NCBI RefSeq assembly: GCF_030767025.1
Contig: NZ_JASITE010000013.1
Span: 1 to 64,000, forward strand
Direction of reading: 5' to 3'
DNA: 64,000 bases
Source of the DNA: Nocardia sp. CC227C
GTDB lineage: Bacteria; Actinomycetota; Actinomycetes; Mycobacteriales; Mycobacteriaceae
Part shown: positions 1-7,406 of the stretch, in pieces
Layout of the letters: the number at the start of each line of letters is the position of its first letter
Position numbering within the stretch: the first letter of the stretch is position 1
Position numbers and translations under genes: made by a program
The notes under the pieces: model-generated
Database searches by the model: none
What the model was told of the DNA's origin: nothing
Seen by the model: only the letters and a program-made list of their open reading frames with translations

Positions 1-14
1 GTCCGGGCGAGCAA

Positions 15-645
15 TCAGACGTGTCTCCCGACAACGAGACCGCGACACGCCCGGGAGGCGACGTGGCTGGACATCGAGAACTGGGTGTAGACCCGCACAC
101 TCACCGGACCCAGACAGTTGTCCACATGGACCTGGATGCCGGTCAGGTCCGAGGCGCCGACAGCGCCCTCGAGTACGCGTTCCGAGAGCGGGATCGTGGT
201 GATCGCACCGGGTTTGATCGTGGTCTGGATCGACGGTGACACCGTCGCACTGCCCCCGACATTGACCGAGGGCGTTCGGAGATGGTGACCGAGGCATTCG
301 GACCGACCGATGCCGAGGACCCGGTCTGCAACCCCGAGGACACGTCGGTGTTGCAGCCCAGCTGCAACCCCGAACGCAGCACCCCGGACTTCACCCCGCT
401 GCTGCCCTGGCCGGTGATGTTGCCGATCGCGGTGGCGTCGACGAACGCCTCCCGCGTCCACGGGGATTGCGCCAGATTCGGCACGGTGTTGACCACCACG
501 TTCACCAACGACGCCTCCGCCACCCAGCCATCCACCGTAGGCTTGGAGGCCACGTGATCGGGGCTGCGAACAACTCCGCCGACGCCACCCCCAGCTCCCA
601 CAAGACAACCACCGGCAACCCAACCGCAACCGCGGAAACCCTCAT
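15..645 (-). pseudogene. MspA-family porin, copy 1, broken by two frameshifts
   Basis: MspA-like outer-membrane (mycomembrane) porin remnant. Reading down the minus strand from ATG at 645, a signal peptide (MRVSAVAVGLPVVV, then GVASAE) is followed by matches to the copy at 6502-7134, but the frame changes twice. One base is missing near 571-577 (GCGAACAACTCC against GCGGACCAGCTCC in copy 2) and one G is missing at 270-272 (GGG against GGGG). The end of the protein also diverges from copy 2. Family features seen are a central SGLQLGCNTDVSSG segment and the DNCLGPVSVRVYTQ motif near the C-terminus. A sequencing error at the G run is possible, but the other difference is not in a homopolymer. 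Confidence 0.8.
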
Positions 646-1188
646 CATCACAGCGAGCCCACCCCAAGAGTCTTGCGCCTGTAGAGCTTCTAACTGTTCG
701 ACCACAGCAGAACAGCCACTCCGATAGCAATCTTCTAGCTACTTTTGTGATCGAGGTCATGACAGCGGTCGGACCCGGCCGAGAACGCTTTTCCGATCCG
801 CCGACACGCCATCCGGATTCGCGCTTCCGTTCCATCTCGAAATACTCAACGGCCGACTGCGGCCCGTACCGGCGTTTACGCCGTGAAACTGCCGACAATA
901 TGGGTAACTATTCATTTGCCCAATTGCGGCATCGGGTGCTAGATGTCCGGTTTGTCCACTTGAAAGTTGCTGTATCTCTAGGGAATCGAAGAATGGTTTT
1001 CGCGGCACGCCGTAATTCTGGCGTGTTCAATCCATTGAAAGCTCTTGCGTGACTGTATGGTCTGTCTCGCGCTCGCCACACTGGTAGCGGTAGCTATCAG
1101 CGAACGATGCGGTACCACCGGAGGTGCTTTCCTCCCCCAACCATTTCACGCTGACACTGTCAGCGCCTGTCGAAAGGTGTGTCTGCAC
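646..1188. other. Gene-free stretch between divergent genes
   Basis: About 540 bases separate the porin pseudogene from the next gene, and I see no convincing coding region. The first hundred bases (about 663-748) match 7146-7248 upstream of porin copy 2, including a shared CAATCTTCTAGCTA block, so this part probably held the porin promoter. The rest (750-1188) is richer in A+T than its surroundings, is absent from copy 2 and must contain the promoter of the gene starting at 1189. No clear -35/-10 pair could be fixed by eye. Confidence 0.5.
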
Positions 1189-1758
1189 GTGTGGATTCGT
1201 AAGCTCGTTGCTACGTCGTTGCTTGCTATTGCCGCCACCGGAGTGTCGGCAGCAACATCGCACGGTGAAACCGCTGTCGCGGCCCCCGTATTCAGCGGGC
1301 CCACCATGACCGCGACCGACCAGGGTATGACCGTCACCGCCGGCGCTTCCGAGGACGGCGCCGGCATTACCGCGCATCTGGTCGGCGGCCGGTTCGAGCT
1401 GAGCCCGGACGGCAATACGATCACCATCACCAACAATGACGGCAGCGCGGTTCAGAACGTCTCCACCGTGTTCGCCAACACCGAGCGCATCGTGCGTCTC
1501 AGCGCCGAGGTCAGCGCCGACGGCAGCACCGTCACCATGCATCCGACGTCCGAGCAGCGGGTCGCCTCGGTGAGCGAGGCGCAGGACATCGGCCTGGTCG
1601 GCAGTGTCGCGGGTATGGTCGTCGGCTTCTTCGCCGGTGCCGTCGCCGGTTGCATGATCGGCCTCGCCGGTCTGATCGTCGGCTGCGTTCCGATGATCTT
1701 CATCGGTGCGATCGCCGGCACCATTGTCGGTGCCGTCGCGGGTGCCCTGGTGCTCTGA
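1189..1758 (+). CDS. Secreted protein with C-terminal glycine-zipper membrane segment
   Basis: Unrecognised 189-residue envelope protein. I chose the GTG at 1189 because it gives a signal peptide directly (WIRKLVATSLLAIAATGVSA); a GTG at 1177 is an alternative, and a GAAAGG lies 11 bases upstream of 1189. Residues about 40-135 form a soluble, probably beta-rich region rich in Asp, Thr and Val. The last 50 residues are hydrophobic with small-xxx-small repeats (GAVAGCMIGLAGLIVG, then GAIAGTIVGAVAGALV), the pattern of a glycine zipper that packs in membranes. It is convergent with the tiny-gene operon and is present only in module copy 1. A strong hairpin follows. Function unknown. Confidence 0.75.
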   Translation: MWIRKLVATSLLAIAATGVSAATSHGETAVAAPVFSGPTMTATDQGMTVTAGASEDGAGITAHLVGGRFELSPDGNTITITNNDGSAVQNVSTVFANTERIVRLSAEVSADGSTVTMHPTSEQRVASVSEAQDIGLVGSVAGMVVGFFAGAVAGCMIGLAGLIVGCVPMIFIGAIAGTIVGAVAGALVL

Positions 1759-1770
1759 TCGACACTTTCG

Positions 1771-1800
1771 CGTGGGCTGCGGCGTCAGCCGCAGCCCACG
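1771..1800 (+). terminator. Hairpin after the glycine-zipper gene
   Basis: CGTGGGCTGCGGC at 1771-1783 and its exact complement at 1788-1800 form a 13-bp GC-rich stem with a GTCA loop, 12 bases after the stop codon. There is no T run, as is common in actinobacteria. It lies between convergent genes and could serve both strands. Confidence 0.75.
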
Positions 1801-1806
1801 CGGCGT

Positions 1807-1983
1807 TCAACGCCATCGGCCACGGTCGGCGGAGTCGGAACAGGACTGGTCGACGTCCACCGCCATATCGGTGACCGGCCACCCGTCCGCGCCCACCGGC
1901 CACACCCCGTCATCGCGATGCAGGAACCCGATCGGGTCGTCGGCCCGATCACGTCCGCGCCACGCCGACTCCGCGCCGGTCAC
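1807..1983 (-). CDS. Tiny gene 3 of the module, copy 1
   Basis: About 58 codons. The GTG at 1983 overlaps the TGA of the gene before it in a GTGA junction, which suggests translational coupling. The product holds a strongly conserved stretch HRDDGVWPVGADGWPVTD that is identical in copy 2, and the base differences between copies inside that stretch fall at third codon positions of this frame. After it the two copies diverge, so the C-terminus here (about the last 19 residues) is unlike copy 2 and may be damaged by the join to foreign sequence. No known family was recognised. Confidence 0.55.
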   Translation of the reverse strand: MTGAESAWRGRDRADDPIGFLHRDDGVWPVGADGWPVTDMAVDVDQSCSDSADRGRWR

Positions 1984-2201
1984 CGTACCCGCCCGGAATC
2001 CGGCACCAGCTTCCCCTGCTCCCGCAACATCTGGTGCGCAACGGATTTCGTGACGCACACCCCGACCTCGCACTCGATGTGCACCTGCATCGCCCGGTGC
2101 GGATCGCGCTGCGTCCATGCGGGACTCACGCAACTGACCAGGGTCGCGATGGAAATCGCTTCGGCCCCAACAGGAATGCTGACGAGATCCACACTCACCA
2201 C
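1980..2201 (-). CDS. Tiny gene 2 of the module, copy 1
   Basis: 73-codon protein of unknown function, probably cytoplasmic, with no signal peptide or membrane segment. Its last 43 residues are identical to those of the copy at 7403-7624 although the DNA differs at many sites; the differences I checked are silent in this frame, which is good evidence that the frame is translated and selected. Three cysteines (24, 44, 49) and an amphipathic helix around TKSVAHQMLREQGK are conserved. The GTG at 2201 (or in-frame GTG 2198) overlaps the TGA of tiny gene 1, and the stop overlaps the start of tiny gene 3. Confidence 0.7.
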   Translation of the reverse strand: MVSVDLVSIPVGAEAISIATLVSCVSPAWTQRDPHRAMQVHIECEVGVCVTKSVAHQMLREQGKLVPDSGRVR

Positions 2202-2359
2202 CCCCGCAGCGGAAGAAAGGTGCGCGCGGACTCGGCCGCCAACCGCGCCTGAAGTTCGGCGACAGGCTGCCCGTGGCGGTGGCGCGGCGGCCGGTGCTCG
2301 TGCGAGGCGAGGGCCGCTAGCACGCCCGCAACGATGAGAATGATGGCGAGGACGTCCAT
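2195..2359 (-). CDS. Tiny gene 1 of the module, copy 1: single-pass membrane microprotein
   Basis: 54 residues. One membrane segment lies near the N-terminus (MDVLAIILIVAGVLAAL), followed by a basic, His-rich stretch (HEHRPPRHRHGQP), a short helix and the C-terminus LPLRGW. A GGAGGGAAG ribosome site precedes the ATG at 2359. It is 42 of 54 identical to the copy at 7618-7782. It is the first gene of a three-gene overlapping operon that is divergent from the XRE regulator at 2570; that geometry suggests the regulator controls it. Role unknown. Confidence 0.75.
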   Translation of the reverse strand: MDVLAIILIVAGVLAALASHEHRPPRHRHGQPVAELQARLAAESARTFLPLRGW

Positions 2360-2569
2360 TCCGCTTCCCTCCGATGCGATCGGTGATGTGGAGGCACCCT
2401 CGCCGAGGCGTCGAGACCATCCCGGTGTCGGGGCCACAAGCAGCCTCACACGCCCGCTACCAGCCGAAGTACCAGAAAAGTGCCAGCAACTTGCCCCACC
2501 GCGCGCCGCCGATTCCGGATACGCTCGTAGGCGTACCTGTACCCGCCCACTCGGAGCGAGGTTCTCGGC

Positions 2570-3742
2570 ATGACCACCAACGGCATCGGCAGTCGTATCG
2601 CAGCGGAGCGCAAGGTCGCCGGTTTGACGCAGGAGGCGTTCGCGAACCGCATCAGCTACAGCAAGGGCATGGTCAGGGCGGTCGAACAGGGCCGCGAGCC
2701 CGCCTCGCCCGGTTACATCGCGAAGGCCGCTCTGGTACTCGGCGTCGAGCCCGAACACCTGATGGGCACCCCGTACTACGACACCTTGGAAGAGGACGGG
2801 CCGCTCGATGGTCTGGCGGATCTGCGCGCCATTCTCGCCGAGGGTGCGTTCGTCCGACAGGTGGAGCCAGCGACTCTGCCCGAGCTGCGGGCACGCCTCA
2901 CCACGATCGAAATCGCGCTGCGGAATGACAAGACACGCAAGGCTCTTGCGGAGTTGCCCGGTCTGATCCGTCAACTCTACGGGGCAGTCCATACCGGCAG
3001 CGAAAGCGATCAGGCATATCGCATGCTGTGCTCCGCATGGATCGCGGCCGAGGGAGCTTGTACCCGCCTCGGCCACACCGCCCTGACCGCGCTGATCCTG
3101 GACCGCCTCGATTCGACCGCCGCGCATGTCGACGACCCGCTGATGACAGTGCGCAGCCTGATGAAACGTGCCCGCCTCCTCATGACACACGGCTCGACCG
3201 AGGTTGCTATGTCGTTGGTGGAAAAAGGTATCGGGCTCGCGGCAGGTCAGAGCGAGGCCGAGCGAGTGCTGCGCGGCTACGGGCTGCTCCGAGGCGCGAT
3301 CGTTGCCGGACGCGACCGCAATCTCGACCTGGCTCAGCAGTTCGTCACCGAGGCCCGAGGACTCGCTCGGCCGATGCAATGCGAGAGCGACCTCTACACC
3401 ACGGAATTCGGGCCGGGCAATGTCGAAATCCACGCCTGTGCGGTCGAACTCGAGGCCGGGGATCCCGGCAAAGCAGCTCGCGAGGGTGCCGCCCTGCGAC
3501 TCCCCACCGATATCTCCGCTACCCGTGCCGGACACCACTGGCAAGACAATGCCCGCGCCTGGATCCTCGCCGGTCAGCCGGACAAGGCGCTGTACTCGCT
3601 CACCATGGCCCGCCGCATCGCCCCACAGCAGACCAGACTCCACCCGAACGTCCGCGAGTCGCTGTTCGCCATCGCCTCGGCGGAGCGCCGGAAATCGGAC
3701 AGCACAGGCGCATTCGCCCGCTGGTTGGGTGTGACCCTCTAG
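2570..3742 (+). CDS. XRE-family transcriptional regulator 1 with TPR-like body
   Basis: 390-residue cytoplasmic DNA-binding protein. Residues about 6-62 form a helix-turn-helix of the XRE class (SRIAAERKVAGLTQEAFA, then SKGMVRAVEQGREP). The remaining 320 residues are all-helical and Ala/Leu/Arg-rich, like the TPR-type sensor regions of actinobacterial XRE regulators that neighbour small-protein genes. It is divergent from the tiny-gene operon with about 210 bases between them. Its sequence is unlike regulator 2 (7969-9183) apart from the general fold, although the DNA on both sides is homologous, so it appears to have replaced the original regulator. Confidence 0.9.
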   Translation: MTTNGIGSRIAAERKVAGLTQEAFANRISYSKGMVRAVEQGREPASPGYIAKAALVLGVEPEHLMGTPYYDTLEEDGPLDGLADLRAILAEGAFVRQVEPATLPELRARLTTIEIALRNDKTRKALAELPGLIRQLYGAVHTGSESDQAYRMLCSAWIAAEGACTRLGHTALTALILDRLDSTAAHVDDPLMTVRSLMKRARLLMTHGSTEVAMSLVEKGIGLAAGQSEAERVLRGYGLLRGAIVAGRDRNLDLAQQFVTEARGLARPMQCESDLYTTEFGPGNVEIHACAVELEAGDPGKAAREGAALRLPTDISATRAGHHWQDNARAWILAGQPDKALYSLTMARRIAPQQTRLHPNVRESLFAIASAERRKSDSTGAFARWLGVTL

Positions 3743-3866
3743 CGAGCGGACCGATCCGCTACAACGGCTATGCGCGAGAGATGCTGAGCGAGCTGACGAA
3801 GAAGCCGCCTACCGGCATGCGCACCGAGGTACGCGAGCTCAGCCGGAAGGTGGGTGCCCGCGCCTA
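3743..3866 (+). pseudogene. Stranded 3' end of a regulator-2-type XRE gene
   Basis: Directly after the stop of regulator 1 the DNA matches the last 40 or so codons of the gene at 7969-9183 (IRYNGYAREMLSELTKKPPT, then GMRTEVRELSRKVG). An 11-base gap near 3754 and the change of the TAG stop to TAT show that it no longer belongs to a working gene. It marks the right-hand junction where regulator 1 replaced a regulator-2-like gene. Confidence 0.85.
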
Positions 3867-3877
3867 TAGCCATGGAT

Positions 3878-4639
3878 TCAGCGACTGATCAACGTCCCCA
3901 CACCGACGATCGGCCCCAGTTCCGCGTCCAGGCAGATCGTCGTTCCCCCGTCCGCGGTATGAATCTCGACTGCCCGAACGATCGCGGGGCGGGTCTCGCC
4001 GCCGTGATGAACGAGAACACTGTCTCCGGCGCCTACCGCTCGGCCGGAGAGTATCCCGGTTACGAAGAGCCATCCGGGTCGTGCTGGAAGTACGTCGACT
4101 CGCTCTACGACCATCAGCGAAACCGCCTCCGTCATAACGCCGCCCGCACGGGTATGGGTACCGACCCACGCGAGATCAGCCGAAGGGTCGAACGCCTCGG
4201 GATCGTGCACACCCAGCTGTTCACCGAAAGTCGCCGCCCACAACCGCGCCCCCGAGATCGCGCCCTCGGCCTGCGCGGCGGCCGTGGCCGGCAGACGCGG
4301 TTCACACTTCTCACCGTAGGCACTGGTCAACACTCCGAGCTGCGCGGCGGTCTTCACTCGGGCGACCGCGTCGGCCTTGGCCAGGCGCAGGGTCTCCACC
4401 AAATATCGGTACAACCCCGCCGCCCCGGTGGTGGTCCACAGCTTTCGGTCGTTGACTTCGACCACATGCCGATGACCCACCGTCTCGAGTCGACGGCGAC
4501 ACACCTCCAATCCTCGGACGCGGGCGGCGAATTCGGCGTCGGTGAACGCTGTCAGGTCCTCGCGCAACAGTGTGTCGATCGCCGCCTGCAACGCGTCGAT
4601 CACGCTGCTGGAATTCCCCCTCCGAGTGCATTCTGTCAT
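3878..4639 (-). CDS. DUF222 (13E12-type) N-terminus fused to an EF-Tu-domain-2-like C-terminus
   Basis: 253 residues. Residues about 1-130 look like the helical N-terminal part of DUF222/13E12-repeat proteins (SSSVIDALQAAIDTLLREDL, VCRRRLETVGHRHVVEVNDR, TTGAAGLYRYLVETLRLAKA). Such proteins normally run to about 400 residues and often end in an HNH nuclease; neither the rest of DUF222 nor an HNH motif is present. From about residue 175 the sequence becomes a small beta-barrel (GWLFVTGILSGRAVGAGDSV, AIVRAVEIHTADGGTTICLD) like domain 2 of translation GTPases. It is probably a fusion made by recombination; a remnant of the same fusion is at 9192-9390. Nuclease activity is unlikely. Confidence 0.65.
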   Translation of the reverse strand: MTECTRRGNSSSVIDALQAAIDTLLREDLTAFTDAEFAARVRGLEVCRRRLETVGHRHVVEVNDRKLWTTTGAAGLYRYLVETLRLAKADAVARVKTAAQLGVLTSAYGEKCEPRLPATAAAQAEGAISGARLWAATFGEQLGVHDPEAFDPSADLAWVGTHTRAGGVMTEAVSLMVVERVDVLPARPGWLFVTGILSGRAVGAGDSVLVHHGGETRPAIVRAVEIHTADGGTTICLDAELGPIVGVGTLISR

Positions 4640-4837
4640 CCTACCGCGAAATGCATCGCACCAGACTAGAAGAAGGCATCTGAATCAGCCATCTTCAAAT
4701 ATCTCCACTCACCGTGGGCCATCGCCCCGGCGATCGCCCATACGAAATCAACGGCGATCTCATGCCGCGCAGCCGACAGGATCCGCACTTGCTTCTGCAC
4801 TGCCCCTCGGTGCATATGAGCCAGGTGGACCTTCTTA

Positions 4838-5443
4838 TTATGAGATCGGAACCTTGATCGGGATAGTGGCGTCCTGGCAGTCATATCCTGGGGTTATCAA
4901 GCCTTGGAACTGCAACTGTTTCGCGCGGTCGATGATGTCCGGTGTCGCAGCGGCACGAGGAGTGATCCCCAGAACTACGCGATTGTCGTAGTTGTAGTCC
5001 AAGGACGGTGAGGGCGCGAAGGATGGGACCGTTGGTGACTCGAAGGGAATTTCGGTCACCGGAGGTCGCACGGTCATCGGAGGCTGTGTCACGACGGTGT
5101 TCGGCGCCGTCGTGGCCGTCGCGGGGTTGGGTTTGTAGAAGCAGGCCGCAACCACCACGTAGGCGGACTTGTCGTACATCGGCGGCGCTGGATCAGCTTT
5201 CGGCGCGCCTGGGAGCTCGAGCACATTGATTGTGCGAAGCACCGAATACGGGGGTGCAACGTCGGAGCCGGTCAGCTTATCGGCAGCGTCCCAGGTTTGG
5301 CCCAGAAGGTCCTCGACGTAGACATCACGCGTTTGAGGTTCGGGATCTGTCTCCGAGTCACTGCCGCACCCACCTACCGCGAAGACAAGAGCGACGAGAC
5401 CGAACATTGCGGTTAGCATCCGAATTCGTGTCATTTCAGCCAT
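4838..5443 (-). CDS. Secreted lipoprotein of the porin-2 operon
   Basis: 201 residues from ATG 5443, preceded by AGGGA and only 4 bases after the upstream gene; an ATG at 5434 is possible. The N-terminus is a lipoprotein signal (LTAMFGLVALVFAVGGC) with acylation expected at Cys26. The mature part has an acidic start, a predicted globular region, a Pro/Thr-rich linker (about residues 105-140) and a C-terminal part containing DYNYDNRVVLGITPR. No family was recognised. It is the last gene of a minus-strand run beginning with the tiny genes at 7782, so it may act with the neighbouring secreted protein at the cell envelope. Confidence 0.8.
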   Translation of the reverse strand: MAEMTRIRMLTAMFGLVALVFAVGGCGSDSETDPEPQTRDVYVEDLLGQTWDAADKLTGSDVAPPYSVLRTINVLELPGAPKADPAPPMYDKSAYVVVAACFYKPNPATATTAPNTVVTQPPMTVRPPVTEIPFESPTVPSFAPSPSLDYNYDNRVVLGITPRAAATPDIIDRAKQLQFQGLITPGYDCQDATIPIKVPIS

Positions 5444-5447
5444 GTCC

Positions 5448-6485
5448 CTATTGTCCGTTCCGGTAGGCCATATCGCCCAGCGGGACGGTTTTGCAGATGA
5501 TTCCACCGTCCGGCACCAGCGCTTCCCCGTAGCTCTTATCGACGAGGATATTGTCAGGCATCAAGTATTTGTAGACCACGAACTGGGAGCGTTGGTAGGT
5601 GGTCCAGGCTGCATAAGCGGAGCCGGGTGGTGGTGGATCGCCGAAGCATGTCTTGTTGACTGCGACGGAGTTCTGGTTCGCTTCCGACTCCGAATGCTTG
5701 AAACTGACCCCACCGTAGTCGAACTTCAGGTCGACCCCGAGATCGTTCTGTGTGGTGATGGTGGTAGCGACCGATTTTTGCACACTGCTGGTGCACTGTT
5801 TGGACGTCGGGTCCGGTGTGATGCAGTAGCCGCCGTTGGGTAGCGCACCCGGCGGCACATAGGCGTAGGTGTCGAGCAGAGGGACAAGTTCGTATCGATA
5901 CCAATAGCATGTGGCACCGCAGGCGGGCGGGCGGGCAGGAAAGGACTCCTTCACCCCCGGTGGCGATGTTGGGACAGGTGACGACGTCGACTCCGGGACA
6001 GGCGTCCCTGGGATCGTTCTCACTGGAGTCCGGTGGGGGTCGAGCACCGAAGGTTGGCCTGCGGGAGGTGGCGTCGTGGTGAGTCCGGGCACGATGTCGG
6101 TGCCGTTGCCGTGCGGGAGTTGGCCGGGAGCGTTCCCGGCCTGACCCTGCACGCCTGCGCCGGGCGCTTGGGTGGGCTGTAGCCCTGGGGCGGTCGGTGG
6201 TGGCGTGGTCGTGGTGGTGGTTGGTTCGCCGGGGTCGTGGCAGACATACGGCACCGGCGGCGGGGGTGGGGGTCCCGGATTGCCGGGATTGCTTGCTCGC
6301 CACGTCGATTCCCACGCCGCGTTGTAGGCCGCGGTCTCGCGCGCGCACCGCTCGGCCGGTGTTTCGCCGGTCGCCGATCCGGCGTTGAGCGCGATCACGG
6401 TCGCCGCCACCACTGTCAGGGAAGCGGTGATGGCGGCGACCGCGCGCCCTCGCCGTTGAGGTCTGGGGAGGGTTGGGAGTCTCAT
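5448..6485 (-). CDS. Secreted proline/threonine-rich protein with amphipathic beta segment
   Basis: 345 residues. A basic N-terminus and hydrophobic stretch to about residue 40 (AVAAITASLTVVAATVIALN, then AGSATGE) form a signal peptide. Residues about 65-185 are a Pro/Thr/Gly-rich linker. The C-terminal domain (about 186-345) has eight or so cysteines in the mature protein overall and a run at about 232-279 where polar and apolar residues alternate (SSVQKSVATTITTQNDLGVD, then LKFDYGGVSFKHSESE). Such alternation is typical of membrane-inserting or long beta-hairpins, as in aerolysin-type pore formers; this is inference only. It starts 16 bases after porin copy 2 and is followed by the lipoprotein gene after 4 bases. 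Confidence 0.75.
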   Translation of the reverse strand: MRLPTLPRPQRRGRAVAAITASLTVVAATVIALNAGSATGETPAERCARETAAYNAAWESTWRASNPGNPGPPPPPPVPYVCHDPGEPTTTTTTPPPTAPGLQPTQAPGAGVQGQAGNAPGQLPHGNGTDIVPGLTTTPPPAGQPSVLDPHRTPVRTIPGTPVPESTSSPVPTSPPGVKESFPARPPACGATCYWYRYELVPLLDTYAYVPPGALPNGGYCITPDPTSKQCTSSVQKSVATTITTQNDLGVDLKFDYGGVSFKHSESEANQNSVAVNKTCFGDPPPPGSAYAAWTTYQRSQFVVYKYLMPDNILVDKSYGEALVPDGGIICKTVPLGDMAYRNGQ

Positions 6486-6501
6486 GTCCGGTCCCGCCCG
6501 T

Positions 6502-7134
6502 TCAGATGGTGGTCGGGTCGGAGTAGACCGTCACCGTGGTATCGGCGACATGGGTCGACATCGAGAACTGGGTGTAGACCCGCACACTCACCGGACCCAG
6601 GCAGTTGTCCACATGCACCTGGACACCGGTCAGATCCGACGCGCCGACCGCGCCCTCGAGCATCCGTTCCGAGAGCGGGATCGTGGTGATCGCACCCGGC
6701 TTGATCGTGGACTGGATCGACGGCGACACCGTCGCGCTACCACCCACATTGAGCGAGGGGCGTTCGGAGATGGTGACCGAGGCGTTCGGGCCGACCGACG
6801 CCGAGGACCCGGTCTGCAACCCCGAGGACACATCGGTGTTGCAACCCAACTGCAACCCCGAACGCAGCACCCCCGACTTCACCCCCGTCGAACCCTGGCC
6901 GGTGATGGTGCCGATCGCGGTGGCGTCGACGAACGCCTCCCGCGTCCATGGGGATTGGGCCAGATTCGGCACGGTGTTGACCACCACGTTCACCAGCGAC
7001 GCCTCCGCCACCCAGCCATCCACCGTCGGCTTGGAGACCACGTGATCGGGGCTGCGGACCAGCTCCGCCGACGCCACCCCCACCCCCGACTAGACAACAA
7101 CCAGCAAACCTATCGGAACCGCGGAAACCCTCAT
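6502..7134 (-). pseudogene. MspA-family porin, copy 2, amber codon in the signal peptide
   Basis: MspA-like porin of the mycomembrane, about 210 codons from ATG 7134 to the TGA at 6502. The mature region is open and carries the family signature (LQLGCNTDVSSGLQTG, DNCLGPVSVRVYTQFS). At 7090-7092 codon 15 of the signal peptide is TAG, where copy 1 has TTG: the product would stop at MRVSAVPIGLLVVV. A GTG at 7083 could restart translation but would leave only the end of the signal peptide (GVASAE) and no export signal. So it is either a nonsense pseudogene, a read-through gene, or an assembly error at one base. Two secreted-protein genes follow in the same direction. Confidence 0.7.
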
Positions 7135-7220
7135 CACAGCGAACCCACCCCAAGAGCCTTGCGCCTGTAGAGCTTTTGACCGTTTGACCAAAGCAGAACG
7201 ATCAGTCGGTTGGCAATCTT

Positions 7221-7406
7221 CTAGCTAATTATGTGGTGGAGGTCATACCGGGCTGCGAGGTCTGGGGCGGCACCACTGTCCGGCTCCACATCGGTGACCG
7301 GCCAACCGTCCGCACCCACCGGCCACACACCATCATCGCGATGCACGAGCCCGATCGGGCCATCGACCCGATCACGCCCGAGCCACTCCGAATCCTCACC
7401 GGTCAC
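7221..7406 (-). CDS. Tiny gene 3 of the module, copy 2
   Basis: 61 codons. The GTG at 7406 overlaps the TGA of tiny gene 2 (GTGA). A farther GTG at 7481 would overlap tiny gene 2 by 79 bases, but in that overlap base changes between copies alter the amino acids of this frame, so the short start is preferred. The stretch HRDDGVWPVGADGWPVTD is identical to copy 1, with only silent changes. The C-terminal 22 residues differ between the copies. No family was recognised. The gene ends about 87 bases before the porin ATG, so the operon may read into the porin. Confidence 0.6.
   Translation of the reverse strand: MTGEDSEWLGRDRVDGPIGLVHRDDGVWPVGADGWPVTDVEPDSGAAPDLAARYDLHHIIS

Larger units (their letters stand above)
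1..4200. repeat. Segmental duplication, copy 1
   Basis: First copy of an imperfect duplicated module; the partner is about 6500-9390 in the same orientation. Three blocks match: about 1-748 with 6500-7248 (MspA-like gene and its upstream region), about 1866-2450 with 7289-7870 (three tiny genes), and about 3741-4200 with 9052-9390 (regulator 3' end and DUF222/EF-Tu-like tail). Between the blocks the copies differ: copy 1 has an extra secreted-protein gene at 1189-1758 and a different XRE gene at 2570-3742. Boundaries were judged by eye and are approximate. Confidence 0.85.

Noticed and set aside
2195..3643. Long minus-strand open frame of 482 codons opposite regulator 1
   Set aside because: It is a high-G+C shadow of the regulator gene; only its last 54 codons, outside the regulator, are coding (tiny gene 1).
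3878..4639. Reading the DUF222 part as an active HNH endonuclease or intact mobile element
   Set aside because: The C-terminal HNH region is missing and replaced by another domain.
4666..4884. Minus-strand open frame of 72 codons overlapping the lipoprotein 3' end
   Set aside because: No ribosome site, no recognisable domain, and it overlaps a better supported gene in another frame.
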